DNA of 35,154 nt from Elusimicrobiota bacterium (GCA_022703335.1 JAKLDV010000013.1:1-35154); one strand, 5' to 3'; positions 1-7,697 are shown, counted from the stretch's first letter. Made by a program: numbers and translations. The notes: generated by a model not told the origin, from the letters alone.

Positions 1-191
1 AGGCGGTCCGGCTGCACGGCCGCTTTTTCGGCCGCCGGCCTGAATTCGAGATCGGCGGCCTGCGCCTGATGCCGCGCCAGCGCGTCGCCGCCGAGCGCGA
101 GGGTCTCGGGGGAAAGCGTTTCTATCTTTTCGGGAAGGGGCGTCCGCCCTTCCGGAGGCACAAAGGGACCGTGTTTTTGGGCGGGGTTCAT
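1..191 (-). CDS. Partial unknown protein (N-terminal 63 residues)
   Basis: An open minus-strand frame starts at ATG 189-191 and runs off the left edge, so only the N-terminal 63 residues are visible. They are Pro-, Ala- and Glu-rich, begin MNPAQKHGPF, and show no signal peptide, membrane segment or motif I recognise. The start lies 37 bases downstream of the DUF1805 stop on the same strand, so the two are probably co-transcribed. No clear ribosome binding site precedes the ATG. A plus-strand frame across the same bases is also open but gives an Arg-rich product typical of antisense reading, so I prefer the minus strand. Function unknown; even the strand is only moderately sure. Confidence 0.4.
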   Translation of the reverse strand, partial: MNPAQKHGPFVPPEGRTPLPEKIETLSPETLALGGDALARHQAQAADLEFRPAAEKAAVQPDR

Positions 192-228
192 TGAAGGGAA
201 GGGAGGCCGATCCGGGGAATCCGCTTCG

Positions 229-519
229 CTAAGCGAGGAACCGTTCGACGGCCTGTCGGCCGGTCATGCCGGGGGTGACGCCCAGTTTTTGGGCTTCGGG
301 GGAGATCTCGGCGACGGGTTTGGCCAGGAGTTCGTCCACGGTTTTTACGCCGCGCACCACCGCGGCGGCCACGCCCAGCTTTTCGGCGGCGGCCGGGTTG
401 AGGTAGCCGCACATCACGAACCCTTTTTCCGCGCGCACCAGCACCAGCGGCGCGCCCGGCAGCGGGATCTCGAATCCCACGGCCTTTTTCCCGCTGATGA
501 CGACCTCGCGTGTTTTCAT
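229..519 (-). CDS. DUF1805 family protein (YunC-like)
   Basis: A complete 96-residue protein starting at ATG 517-519, preceded by an AAAGAGG-type ribosome binding site. Its order of elements, MKTREVVISGKKAVGFEI, then a Pro-Gly-Ala turn, a hydrophobic strand, the segment GFVMCGYLNPAAAEKLG and an alpha/beta half ending TGRQAVERFL, matches the DUF1805 family (Bacillus YunC), a small alpha/beta fold of about 95-100 residues with no settled biochemical role. The Cys in the CGYLN segment is a characteristic position. It has its own strong promoter (563-591) and is followed by the partial gene at 1-191. The family call is good; the function is unknown. Confidence 0.75.
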   Translation of the reverse strand: MKTREVVISGKKAVGFEIPLPGAPLVLVRAEKGFVMCGYLNPAAAEKLGVAAAVVRGVKTVDELLAKPVAEISPEAQKLGVTPGMTGRQAVERFLA

Positions 520-562
520 GGCGGCCTCTTTCGTTCGGAAACTTTCGGGCAGGTGAGAGAGA

Positions 563-591
563 ATCATATCTTTCGTCGGGGGAATTGTCAA
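563..591 (-). promoter_or_regulatory. Near-consensus sigma-70 promoter for the DUF1805 gene
   Basis: Read on the minus strand, TTGACA (591-586) is followed by exactly 17 bases and TATGAT (568-563). That is a perfect -35 and a five-of-six -10. Transcription would start near 556, giving a leader of about 37 bases before the ATG at 519. This is the best-scoring housekeeping promoter in the window. Confidence 0.75.
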
Positions 592-604
592 ACCGAGCGG
601 TTTT

Positions 605-632
605 TTGCCCGCCGGGGCGGATAAAATATAGA
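605..632 (+). promoter_or_regulatory. Possible promoter for the family 2 glycosyltransferase
   Basis: TTGCCC (605-610), 16 bases, then TATAGA (627-632) in an AT-rich patch (ATAAAATATAGAAT) that stands out in the GC-rich intergenic region. It points at the gene starting at 676. The -35 is weak, so this is tentative. Confidence 0.3.
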
Positions 633-675
633 ATGAGCGGCGGCAAGCCATTTTCAGCGAAACGGGGATGTCCGG

Positions 676-1434
676 TTGAAAAAACAAAAACTCAGCATCA
701 TCCTGGTCTCCTACAACACCCTGCCGTACGTAAAGCGCTGCCTCGAGAACGTGCGGCAACGGGTGAGGCGGCCCCACGAGATCGTCTGCGTGGACAACGC
801 CTCCCGGGACGGCATCGCGGCGTATATGGCCGCCCGGCCCCGCCTCAAGTTCCGTCGTCTGCCGGAGAACCGGGGATTCGCGGCCGCCATGAACGAGGGG
901 ATGCGGATGGCCGACGGCGACCTTTTTTTGTGGCTGAACGCCGACGCGCTGCTGACCGAAGGGGCGGTGGAACGGATGATCGCCGTCCTCGGCCGGCGTT
1001 CGGATGTGGCCGGCGTGGGTCCCTGCACGGACATCCCGCCGCTGCCGCAGGGCTGCGTGCCCGCTCCCCGAAGGACCGCGGACGTCGAACGGGTGGCGAT
1101 GGCGTGGAGACTGAGACACGCCGGACAGGTGGAGGAGGTCCGCGGCCTCACCGGGTTTTGTTTTTTGACCACGCGGAAAGCGGTGGCGCGGGTGGGGCGG
1201 TTGGACGAGAGATTTTATCCGGCGGGATACGAGGACTACGATTTCTGCGCGCGGGCGCTGAGGAAAGGGTTCCGGTTCCTGCTGGCGCGGGAGGTGTTCG
1301 TCCATCACGACGGCCGGTGCAGTTACCGGTCCCGGTCGCACTGGAAAAGGATATGGACGGAAAACCGGCGGCGGTTCATTGCGAAGTGGGGGCGGCGGTT
1401 CGCCGTGCCGTATTTGGCGGAGTTGTGTTCCTGA
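676..1434 (+). CDS. Family 2 glycosyltransferase (rhamnosyltransferase-like)
   Basis: A GT-A fold inverting glycosyltransferase of 252 residues, expected to move a sugar from a nucleotide sugar to a surface glycan acceptor at the cytoplasmic face. Visible family elements are the first strand LSIILVSYNT (6-15), the nucleotide-binding VDNAS (D40-N41), the ENRGFAAAMNEG segment (64-75), the DxD-equivalent LNAD (N88-D90) and the later GYEDYDFCARA block carrying the acidic catalytic region. This arrangement is typical of the WbbL/rhamnosyltransferase-like branch. There is no membrane domain. The start is TTG at 676; the ATG seven bases upstream stops after three codons. It stands alone, divergent from DUF1805 and followed by a promoter for the next operon. 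Donor and acceptor cannot be told. Confidence 0.85.
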   Translation: MKKQKLSIILVSYNTLPYVKRCLENVRQRVRRPHEIVCVDNASRDGIAAYMAARPRLKFRRLPENRGFAAAMNEGMRMADGDLFLWLNADALLTEGAVERMIAVLGRRSDVAGVGPCTDIPPLPQGCVPAPRRTADVERVAMAWRLRHAGQVEEVRGLTGFCFLTTRKAVARVGRLDERFYPAGYEDYDFCARALRKGFRFLLAREVFVHHDGRCSYRSRSHWKRIWTENRRRFIAKWGRRFAVPYLAELCS

Positions 1435-1465
1435 GACCGTTCCAAAATATTTGACGGTTTGGCCC

Positions 1466-1494
1466 TTGCGCTTTCGCTTGCCAAGTTTTATGAT
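1466..1494 (+). promoter_or_regulatory. Promoter for the DHH/polynucleotide-kinase cassette
   Basis: TTGCGC (1466-1471), 17 bases, TATGAT (1489-1494) in a locally AT-rich 109-base gap. Transcription would begin near 1501, giving a leader of about 43 bases with a strong AAGGAAGG ribosome binding site (1527-1534) nine bases before the ATG at 1544. Confidence 0.5.
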
Positions 1495-1543
1495 TATCCC
1501 CTTCGCAACAATTCGTCCAGCCTACTAAGGAAGGTCCGCAACC

Positions 1544-2977
1544 ATGTCTGAATCGGTTTTGGTCGCCAACGCCGCAAAGTGTTCCGAGAGCCATAAAGCG
1601 CAGTGGGAGTCATTGCGTTCGCAGAACCCGGGGATCGACAAGATCCTCGCGGCGGCGGGCAAGCCGCAGGGCCTCGCCCTGGTCTTCAGCCACGACGACC
1701 CGGACGGGATCACCAGCGGATTGATCTTCAAACGGTTGCTGGAGAAAAAGGGCTGGCGCACCGTGTGGAAGATGCCCGCGGGTTTCGTGCTCACGACCGC
1801 CCAGTTCGACGCCGCCTTGAAGGCCCATCCGGACGCCAAGGCGGTTTTTGTTTTGGACAAGGGCACGCTCGCGCCCTACGCCGATTTCGGGAAACGCATG
1901 CCGGTCTACCTGGTGGACCACCATCCGTCCCCGAAGGCGCCCACCGACTGCGTCCTCTTCAACCCCTGCCTTGAGAAATACGCCTCCTGTTCCGGCTCGT
2001 TCCTGGCGCACGGCCTGGCGACCTTGGCCGGCACCCGCGACGACTACGACGATTTCCTGGCGCTGATCGGCCTGAAAGGCGATTGGGCCATCGAACCGAC
2101 CAAGGGGATCCTGTCGGACATGGTGAAACCGTTCTTCGCGGAATACGCCATGAAATTCCGGAACCTCCTGCAGCTGGTGACCGAGCGGCCCACCATGTTC
2201 GACGCCGAACAGCGCGAGTTGACCTGCCCGCTCTCGAGGTTCGCCGAATTCGTGCACGCCGTGGGCGGCGGCGGGTTCCAATATTTCTACAACGACCGCG
2301 ACGCCTCCCTGCGCGACGTGGACCACCCCGCCTGCATCGGGGCGGCCCTGGAGAAAATGGCCGGCAAGGTGGCGGAGCTGAAAAAGATCACCACCCTGGA
2401 CGACTTCATCAAGCTGTTGCCCGAACCGGAAGCGGGGTCGCTGAAAAAGATTTGGAAGTTCTTCCTGGAGGACTGGGAGAAGGCGTTCCGCCTGCTCGAT
2501 TCCTCCACGAAGATCCTCGGCCTGGCCGACACCTCCCTGTACGTCTTCGTGGGCGGGAAAGTGCCGCTCCTGCCGATGATCGGCTCCATCAAGCTGTTCG
2601 AGCTGAAACAGGCGGCCAAGGACAAGTTCGCGCAGATCATCATGGTCAGTTCGGTGTCCGCCGACTACACGCACGTGTCCGTGCGGGGCACGGGCGACCA
2701 GGTCCATTCCGGCAAGTTCTGCGGCCAGCTGGCCGGCGCGCTGCAGACCAAGTTCCCCAAACAGAAGGACGTCATCAGCGGCGGCGGACATCCCCGCGCG
2801 GCCGAGTGCACCGTCCGCACCGGCGAGGTGCCGTTCATCAAGGTGTTGCACGAGGTGGTGCTGCAGCTCAACGAGATGTCCGAACTGGACAACCGTTCCC
2901 GCGCCGCTGCGGAAGGAAGCCACCAGGCCCGCGCCAAGGAACTGGGCCTGGACTACCTGAGCCTGGCCAAGGCCTAA
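1544..2977 (+). CDS. DHH family phosphoesterase (RecJ/NrnA-like)
   Basis: A 477-residue cytoplasmic DHH-DHHA1 phosphoesterase, the superfamily of RecJ exonucleases, NrnA nanoRNases and archaeal GAN-type nucleases that hydrolyse phosphodiesters with two Mn ions. Motif I is SHDDPDGIT (49-57), motif II VLDKG (D105), motif III the signature DHH (D125-H126-H127) and motif IV probably GLKGDW (D180). The DHHA1 substrate-binding loop is GGGHPRAA (413-420). All metal ligands expected for an active enzyme are present. Between the domains lies a long insert (about 190-340) I do not recognise. It is the first gene after a promoter, and the next gene starts four bases after its stop. The neighbouring Clp1-type kinase suggests the substrate is an RNA or DNA end. 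Fold certain, substrate inferred. Confidence 0.88.
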   Translation: MSESVLVANAAKCSESHKAQWESLRSQNPGIDKILAAAGKPQGLALVFSHDDPDGITSGLIFKRLLEKKGWRTVWKMPAGFVLTTAQFDAALKAHPDAKAVFVLDKGTLAPYADFGKRMPVYLVDHHPSPKAPTDCVLFNPCLEKYASCSGSFLAHGLATLAGTRDDYDDFLALIGLKGDWAIEPTKGILSDMVKPFFAEYAMKFRNLLQLVTERPTMFDAEQRELTCPLSRFAEFVHAVGGGGFQYFYNDRDASLRDVDHPACIGAALEKMAGKVAELKKITTLDDFIKLLPEPEAGSLKKIWKFFLEDWEKAFRLLDSSTKILGLADTSLYVFVGGKVPLLPMIGSIKLFELKQAAKDKFAQIIMVSSVSADYTHVSVRGTGDQVHSGKFCGQLAGALQTKFPKQKDVISGGGHPRAAECTVRTGEVPFIKVLHEVVLQLNEMSELDNRSRAAAEGSHQARAKELGLDYLSLAKA

Positions 2978-2981
2978 CGAT

Positions 2982-3389
2982 ATGACCTTCAAAGAGACCG
3001 AATTCCCCGCGACGCTCAAATACCTGAAAGCCGCCATGGCGGCCGACCCGGACCCGCTCCTTATAAAGGAAGTGCTGGCCCAGATCATCAAGCTCTACGA
3101 GGCGGTGCCTCTCTATCCCGGCATCGCCAACATGTGCGCCGCCCAGGCGGTGAAGGCGGTGGAGCCCAAAGACGTGGCCGTGGGGCAGAAGATTTATTTC
3201 CAGAAGGGGAACGTGTCCTACCTGGGCACCGTGGCGGAGAAGACCGCCGACGGCCTCAAACTCAAGGCGGTGAAGGCCGCCGAGGAGGACGTGAGCGTCT
3301 CCCTGAAGGACATGAGCAAAGTGAAGGCGATCAACGAGAAGATATTGGAAGAGCTGTGGCCGTCGCTCGTTTTCGAGAAGGTAAAATGA
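2982..3389 (+). CDS. Unknown 135-residue protein between nuclease and kinase
   Basis: I do not recognise this protein. Residues 1-60 look helical (a run of Lys/Ala/Leu with LIKEVLAQIIKLYEAVP). Residues 65-110 look like a small beta-barrel of the SH3/KOW type (VAVGQKIYFQKGNVSYLG and later short strands), and the end is helical. There is no signal peptide, membrane segment or Cys cluster, so it is cytoplasmic. The start lies four bases after the DHH stop and the stop overlaps the kinase start as ATGA, so it is probably translated by coupling and made in step with both enzymes. The beta-barrel part could bind nucleic acid or act as an adaptor; that is inference from context and predicted fold only. 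Confidence 0.7.
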   Translation: MTFKETEFPATLKYLKAAMAADPDPLLIKEVLAQIIKLYEAVPLYPGIANMCAAQAVKAVEPKDVAVGQKIYFQKGNVSYLGTVAEKTADGLKLKAVKAAEEDVSVSLKDMSKVKAINEKILEELWPSLVFEKVK

Positions 3390-4642
3390 AAGAACAAAAG
3401 ATAGGCAAAGAGGAATTTTTTCTGTTGGTGGGGCCGGCGCAGTTCGCCGTGACCTCCGGCGCGGTGGAGGTGATCGCGGCGCGGATCGGCAAAGGCGAGA
3501 AGCTCAACGTGCCTCTCGGCAAACGCGTTCCCATCCGGGCGCTGGAAGACACCGTTTTGCAGGTGGAATGCGAACCGGACAAACTCACCAAGATGGAAGG
3601 CAGCTCCATCCCCGCCGAGTGGGACGCGCTGGCCAAGCGCGTCGTGGGGGAGCGCCGCGACGGCCGGCTCTATTCCATCGTGGTCTTGGGCGAGGTGGAC
3701 ACCGGCAAGACGTTTTTCAGCACCTACATCGCCAACCGGCTCCTGCACCACCTGAAGAGGACCGCCATCCTGGACTGCGACACGGGCCAGTCGGACATCG
3801 GCCCGCCGGGAACCTTCGGCATGCTGGTGATGAAAAAACCCGTGGTGTTCCTCACCGAGGAACCGGCCACCTACCTTTATATGCTGGGCGCCCATTCGCC
3901 GGGGCTGCATTTCCTGCCGGCGTTGACCGGCCTGGCGGCCATGCTGGAGAAGGCCCGCGCCGACGCCGACGCGCTCATCATCGACACCACCGGATGGGTG
4001 CAGGGCGACGGCGGCCGCGCCATCAAGAAGTCCAAGCTGGACATCGTCAACCCCGACATGGTGGTCTTGATGCAGCGGGGCACGGAACTGGAGCACCTGG
4101 TCAAACATCTGCCCAAGGAACGGGTGGTGCGGCTGCCGGTTTCCAAGAAGGCGTCGTCCACGTCGCAGATGGAACGGAAATCCCTGCGCGAACTGGTGAG
4201 CGTGCGTTATTTCAAGGGCGCCCAGAAGATGGAAATCCCGTTTTCCCGGGTCTTCACCGACCGCTGTTATTTCCTCACCGGGACCCCGTTGACGCTGGAC
4301 GGGGCCCTGCACGCGGAACGTCTTTCCGCGTGGGAGGGGTCCCTGGCGGTGACGGCCAAACCGCTCACGCCGGACGTGAGCAAGGGCTGGCCGAAGGAGA
4401 TCGGCCGGGTGACCAACTTCGTGGCCGGGGACGAGAAGGGCCTGATGGTGGGCCTTTTGGACGACAAACAGAATTGTCTGGCCATCGCCCGGCTCGATGA
4501 GATCGATTTCGCCAAGAAGTGTTTCCGTCTCCGCACGCCGTTCTCCGGTTCGCCGGAACAGGTGCGCGGCATCCAGTTCGGGTCCCTCAAACTGGCCGAA
4601 GACGGACGGGAAGCCGGTTTCATCGAACCGGGAAGCATTTAG
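3386..4642 (+). CDS. Clp1/Grc3-type polynucleotide 5'-hydroxyl kinase
   Basis: A 418-residue protein with the three-part layout of the Clp1/Nol9/Grc3 family, which transfers the ATP gamma-phosphate to the 5'-OH of RNA or DNA. An N-terminal beta-sandwich (about 10-70) precedes the P-loop GEVDTGKT (102-109). The Clp1 box LDCDTGQSDIGPPGT (129-143) binds the 5'-OH end, and the Walker B-like segment LIIDTTGWVQG (197-207) matches the family's TxGW motif. A C-terminal beta domain (about 320-418) follows. All catalytic elements look intact. Family members are usual in eukaryotes and archaea and scattered in bacteria. The ATG overlaps the upstream stop (ATGA), tying it to the 135-residue protein and the DHH phosphoesterase. 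A generic P-loop GTPase is unlikely given the DTGQ and TTGW boxes. Confidence 0.88.
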   Translation: MKEQKIGKEEFFLLVGPAQFAVTSGAVEVIAARIGKGEKLNVPLGKRVPIRALEDTVLQVECEPDKLTKMEGSSIPAEWDALAKRVVGERRDGRLYSIVVLGEVDTGKTFFSTYIANRLLHHLKRTAILDCDTGQSDIGPPGTFGMLVMKKPVVFLTEEPATYLYMLGAHSPGLHFLPALTGLAAMLEKARADADALIIDTTGWVQGDGGRAIKKSKLDIVNPDMVVLMQRGTELEHLVKHLPKERVVRLPVSKKASSTSQMERKSLRELVSVRYFKGAQKMEIPFSRVFTDRCYFLTGTPLTLDGALHAERLSAWEGSLAVTAKPLTPDVSKGWPKEIGRVTNFVAGDEKGLMVGLLDDKQNCLAIARLDEIDFAKKCFRLRTPFSGSPEQVRGIQFGSLKLAEDGREAGFIEPGSI

Positions 4643-4718
4643 CCTTTAGGCGCTCGCCCTCCGACCGCAACGCCGTCCTCCGCTCCCCGTCTTTTCGTTT
4701 TGTCCCCGGGATAAAACC

Positions 4719-5246
4719 ATGAAAATGCGGTGCGACATCCACATCAACAACGCCTTTCGAAAACTCCTGCTGGTGCAGGAGCGCGAAGAGACGCTGGAAC
4801 ACATGGCGTTGCGGCTCTCGGCGTTCATCCTGTTCTGGGATTTCGACCCGAAGATGGCCGTCCCCATGGACCGGCCCCCCTTGGCGGGGCAGGAGTTCCG
4901 GCCGGACATCATCGGGCTGACCCCGGGCGGGGAGATCGCGCTGTGGGGGGAATGCGGCAACGTGACCCTGCACAAACTCAACAAGCTCACGCGGCGCTAC
5001 CCCTCCAGCAAGATCGTGGTGCTCAAGTCGTCGGAACAGGCGGGACAGAAGCTGCGGGAGGATTTGCGCAAGGACCGGACGGTGCGGGAGAAGCAGATCG
5101 AGATCTGGTGCTGGCCCGCCGCGGCGTTCGCTTCCTGGATGCGCGCCATGGACGAGACGGTCCACGCGGTGGGCGAGGTTTCCGGCCGGTCGCTGAACCT
5201 GACCATCAACGAAGTGCCTCTCGCGGTGGACCTCCGGTCCGCTTAG
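4719..5246 (+). CDS. YaeQ-like protein (PD-(D/E)XK nuclease fold)
   Basis: A 175-residue cytoplasmic protein that follows the YaeQ family end to end. An N-terminal strand with IHIN is followed by the helix EETLEHMALRLSAFILFW (23-40), which corresponds to the conserved E-x-x-MxLRLLAW helix of YaeQ. The core PDIIG (62-66) with EIALWGECG (72-80) and K86 corresponds to the region carrying the PD-(D/E)XK-like acidic and Lys residues. The C-terminal strand pair is LNLTINEVPLAVDL. YaeQ proteins have the nuclease fold but no proven activity. The start is 76 bases after the kinase stop with no clear promoter between, so it is probably the last gene of the cassette. An ATG six bases further in is an alternative start. 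Confidence 0.72.
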   Translation: MKMRCDIHINNAFRKLLLVQEREETLEHMALRLSAFILFWDFDPKMAVPMDRPPLAGQEFRPDIIGLTPGGEIALWGECGNVTLHKLNKLTRRYPSSKIVVLKSSEQAGQKLREDLRKDRTVREKQIEIWCWPAAAFASWMRAMDETVHAVGEVSGRSLNLTINEVPLAVDLRSA

Positions 5247-5268
5247 GACCGCCGTTAAAACTTTTTTT
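5230..5268. terminator. Possible bidirectional terminator between convergent genes
   Basis: In the 20-base gap between convergent stops lies an imperfect inverted repeat. GTTAAAA and TTTAAAC flank a T-run, with GGAC and GTCC outside, and oligo-A and oligo-T occur on each strand. It is the only such AT island for kilobases. The stem is weak. Confidence 0.3.
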
Positions 5269-6928
5269 AAACGTCCGCCCTTTCCAAATAGCGTTTGCCG
5301 GCAAGGAGCGGCCCCAGCACCACCGCGGCGTTGAGGAGGAAGAGCGCGGCCAGCACCAACGCCGTCCCCGGCGCGTCCCAGGCCGAGTTCGCCCGCACCA
5401 CGCTGTAGTAGTGCATCCGCATCAGCACCGCCTCCAGAGAGATCGTCGCCCCCACATAGAACAGACTGCTGACCATGAAGAGGAGCCCCCCCGGGGACGT
5501 CTCGATCTGGGGGACGTTCTCCACGCCGAACCGCGGAAAACGGGCCCCTAATCCCACCCCCATGGCGCAGAGGGCGAAAGACATCACGCCGATGGTCGTC
5601 ACCGACAGGCGCGTGACGAACACGTCCACGCCGAGCAGCCGGTTGGAAGCCCACACCAGCGCCACCCCCAACACGCAGAGCGGGAAAAAGCCGAGGAGCA
5701 CTTTTTCCATCAGGACGGTCCCCAGCCCGAACGGCGCCGTCCGCACCAGCCACCAGCATTTGCCTTCCAGGCTGACGGCGGGGAACACGAACCGCAGCGC
5801 CACCGACGACAGAACGAATCCCACCATGCCGATGTTGAGGAACGAGATCAATCCTTTGAGGTAGGCGTTGTCGAGAGGGAGTTTGTCGATGCTGATGAGA
5901 TACACCGCCACCAGCGCCAGGAGGAGCAGGAGCTGCGACCACTGGTTGGCGTCGCGCACGAAGAGCAGGGCGTCTTTTCCAACCAGCCCGCGGAACCCGC
6001 TGGGAAAGAAGCGCGGCACCCAGCGCCATTCGCGGCCGAGCGCGCTTGTGCCCTGCCGACGGCCGGATTCCTGCGCCGAGGTCCAGCCGAAGTAATAGGC
6101 CTTCTCGGCGAAGAACACCAGGATCGACCCCAGCAGCACCGCCGCCCCGGCCAGCAGCCCCGCGTCGGCCAGCAGGCCGGCGCCTCGGTCCGCGGTGTAG
6201 GCCGCCACCGCCGAGGTCATCCACCAGGACGGGAGATAGGGGGCCAGCGGGGCCTCCAGCAGGGCGATGTATTGGATGAGGACCTCGAACGAGTCGGCGC
6301 GGACGAGTTTTTCCGGCTGGAGCCAGCGGAACAGCACGTAGAGGGAGCCGCCCACGAACACTCCGAGCAGGAGCATCACCTCCCGCACCCGGCGGGAGGG
6401 AAAAACGCACATCAGCGCCAGGCTCAGTCCGATGCCGAGCGTGCAGGCGATGAGGACGAACGGCACCGCCATCGCCGCCAGGAACACCCAGAACCCCTTG
6501 CCCAGTCCGTACACGAACCCGTACGCCGCCAGGAACGGCCACATCGCCAAAAGCACCATCCAGGAGGAGAACGCCGCCGTCTCCACGGCCTTGAAGAGGA
6601 ACACGGACCGGAACGGCAGGGGGCTTTGCACCAGGAAGGGCAGGTCCTGCGCGAAGAAGAGCGTGGTGAAGGAGGCCAGCGTGCTGGAGAAGACGATCAT
6701 CAGGAAAGTGGTGAGGAAAGCCATGGCCATGAGTTTCACGATGAGCAGGCTCCCGATCATCTCCACCGAATGCACCTCCCAGAGGAGGCGGACGAACCCG
6801 TAGTAGAGGACGAAGAGGAAGACGGCGCCCAGGCCGCCGAACCCCAGGAACTCCAGCACGTCGCCGTAACGCATGACGCTCAGGCGGTTCTTCAACATGA
6901 GGAGACGGTTCTTGAGGAGGAGGAACAT
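5267..6928 (-). CDS. ABC-2 type exporter permease
   Basis: A 553-residue polytopic membrane protein and the permease of an ABC exporter; the ATPase gene ends 15 bases upstream. I count about 12 hydrophobic segments in two blocks split by a hydrophilic stretch around residues 280-310. The segment SLEGKCWWLVRTAPF (about 390-404) is a hallmark of a family of large putative ABC-2 permeases in which a central SLEGK-x-WW motif precedes the second membrane block. No periplasmic domain is obvious. The N-terminus has a small tandem LKNRL repeat, and in-frame ATGs at residues 11 and 19 are alternative starts. It is the last gene of a long minus-strand run. The exported substrate is unknown; a lipid is possible given the lipid-kinase neighbour. 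Confidence 0.8.
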   Translation of the reverse strand: MFLLLKNRLLMLKNRLSVMRYGDVLEFLGFGGLGAVFLFVLYYGFVRLLWEVHSVEMIGSLLIVKLMAMAFLTTFLMIVFSSTLASFTTLFFAQDLPFLVQSPLPFRSVFLFKAVETAAFSSWMVLLAMWPFLAAYGFVYGLGKGFWVFLAAMAVPFVLIACTLGIGLSLALMCVFPSRRVREVMLLLGVFVGGSLYVLFRWLQPEKLVRADSFEVLIQYIALLEAPLAPYLPSWWMTSAVAAYTADRGAGLLADAGLLAGAAVLLGSILVFFAEKAYYFGWTSAQESGRRQGTSALGREWRWVPRFFPSGFRGLVGKDALLFVRDANQWSQLLLLLALVAVYLISIDKLPLDNAYLKGLISFLNIGMVGFVLSSVALRFVFPAVSLEGKCWWLVRTAPFGLGTVLMEKVLLGFFPLCVLGVALVWASNRLLGVDVFVTRLSVTTIGVMSFALCAMGVGLGARFPRFGVENVPQIETSPGGLLFMVSSLFYVGATISLEAVLMRMHYYSVVRANSAWDAPGTALVLAALFLLNAAVVLGPLLAGKRYLERADV

Positions 6929-6943
6929 GGGGACGCGGGGCGG

Positions 6944-7693
6944 CTACAGGTATTTCAGGAGTTCGTGGTATTCGTCGCCGCCGGTGAGGCGGAGGAAGAC
7001 GTCCTCGAGGGATCCGGAGGAATCGGCTTTCCGTCGGAGCTCCTCGGTGGAGCCGACGAGCCCGAGCCGGCCCTCCTGCACGATGCCGATGCGGTGGCAG
7101 AGTTTCTCGGCGATTTCAAGCACGTGCGTGCACATGAAGATGCTGACGCCTTTGCCGGCGAGGTTCCGGAAGACGTCTTTCACCAGCCGGGCGCTCTTCG
7201 GGTCGAGGCCCACCATCGGCTCGTCGAGGAAGAGGACCCGCGGCTGGTGCAACAGGACGCCGGCCAGCACCAGCTTCTGCCGCATGCCGTGCGAGTAGGT
7301 CTCCACGAGCTGGTCGCCCCACTCGCCGAGCTCGAACATCTCCAGAAATTCGGGGATCTTCTTTTTCTGGTGGGAAAGGTCCACCTCGTAGAAATCGCCG
7401 ACGAGACGGAGGAATTCTTTCCCGGTGAGCTGGGGATACACGTAGGGCTGGTCGGGCACCAGGGCCAGGATGCGTTTCGCCTCGCGCGGGTGGGTTTGGA
7501 CGTCGAAGCCCCCGACCCAGGCCCGGCCGGCGCTGGGCCGCAGAAGGCCGGTGAGGAGTTTGACGGTGGTGGTCTTCCCCGCGCCGTTGGGGCCGAGGAA
7601 CCCGAATATCTCCCCGGGAGGGATCTCCAAGTCCAGGCGATCCACCGCCACGATGTCACGGAAGCGTTTCGACAGGCCCTGGGTTTTGATCAT
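6944..7693 (-). CDS. ABC transporter ATP-binding protein
   Basis: A 249-residue ATPase that drives the permease encoded just downstream. The Walker A GPNGAGKTT is at 34-42 and the Q-loop is PDQPYVYP (Q82). The signature YSHGMRQK (133-140) is the usual ABC-2 exporter variant of LSGGQ. Walker B is VLFLDEP (153-159), the D-loop GLDP, and the switch His is H190. Length and motifs match the CcmA/NatA-type half transporter ATPases. It starts four bases after the stop of the DGK1-like gene, so the exporter is translated with it. Active-site residues are complete. Confidence 0.92.
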   Translation of the reverse strand: MIKTQGLSKRFRDIVAVDRLDLEIPPGEIFGFLGPNGAGKTTTVKLLTGLLRPSAGRAWVGGFDVQTHPREAKRILALVPDQPYVYPQLTGKEFLRLVGDFYEVDLSHQKKKIPEFLEMFELGEWGDQLVETYSHGMRQKLVLAGVLLHQPRVLFLDEPMVGLDPKSARLVKDVFRNLAGKGVSIFMCTHVLEIAEKLCHRIGIVQEGRLGLVGSTEELRRKADSSGSLEDVFLRLTGGDEYHELLKYL

Positions 7694-7697
7694 GTTC

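Noticed and set aside
591-607. Small hairpin AACCG/CGGTT followed by six T
   Set aside because: The loop would be only two or three bases and no plus-strand gene ends upstream within the window, so terminator function is unlikely.
289-624. Plus-strand open frame across the DUF1805 gene
   Set aside because: It is antisense to a protein with a clear family match, promoter and ribosome binding site; its His/Gly/Arg-rich product is typical of a shadow frame.
1610-3091. Long 493-codon minus-strand frame opposite the DHH gene
   Set aside because: The plus strand encodes a complete DHH-DHHA1 protein; high GC at third codon positions leaves few stops on the opposite strand.
4620-6542. 640-codon minus-strand frame overlapping the ABC permease
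   Set aside because: It is Arg/Pro/Gly-rich and out of frame with the membrane protein that shows the SLEGK-x-WW motif; a compositional shadow.
7180-7659. Hope for a mobile element or toxin-antitoxin pair among short overlapping frames
   Set aside because: Every short overlapping frame I inspected lies inside a confidently assigned gene in another frame; no transposase, integrase, terminal repeat or att-like duplication was seen anywhere.
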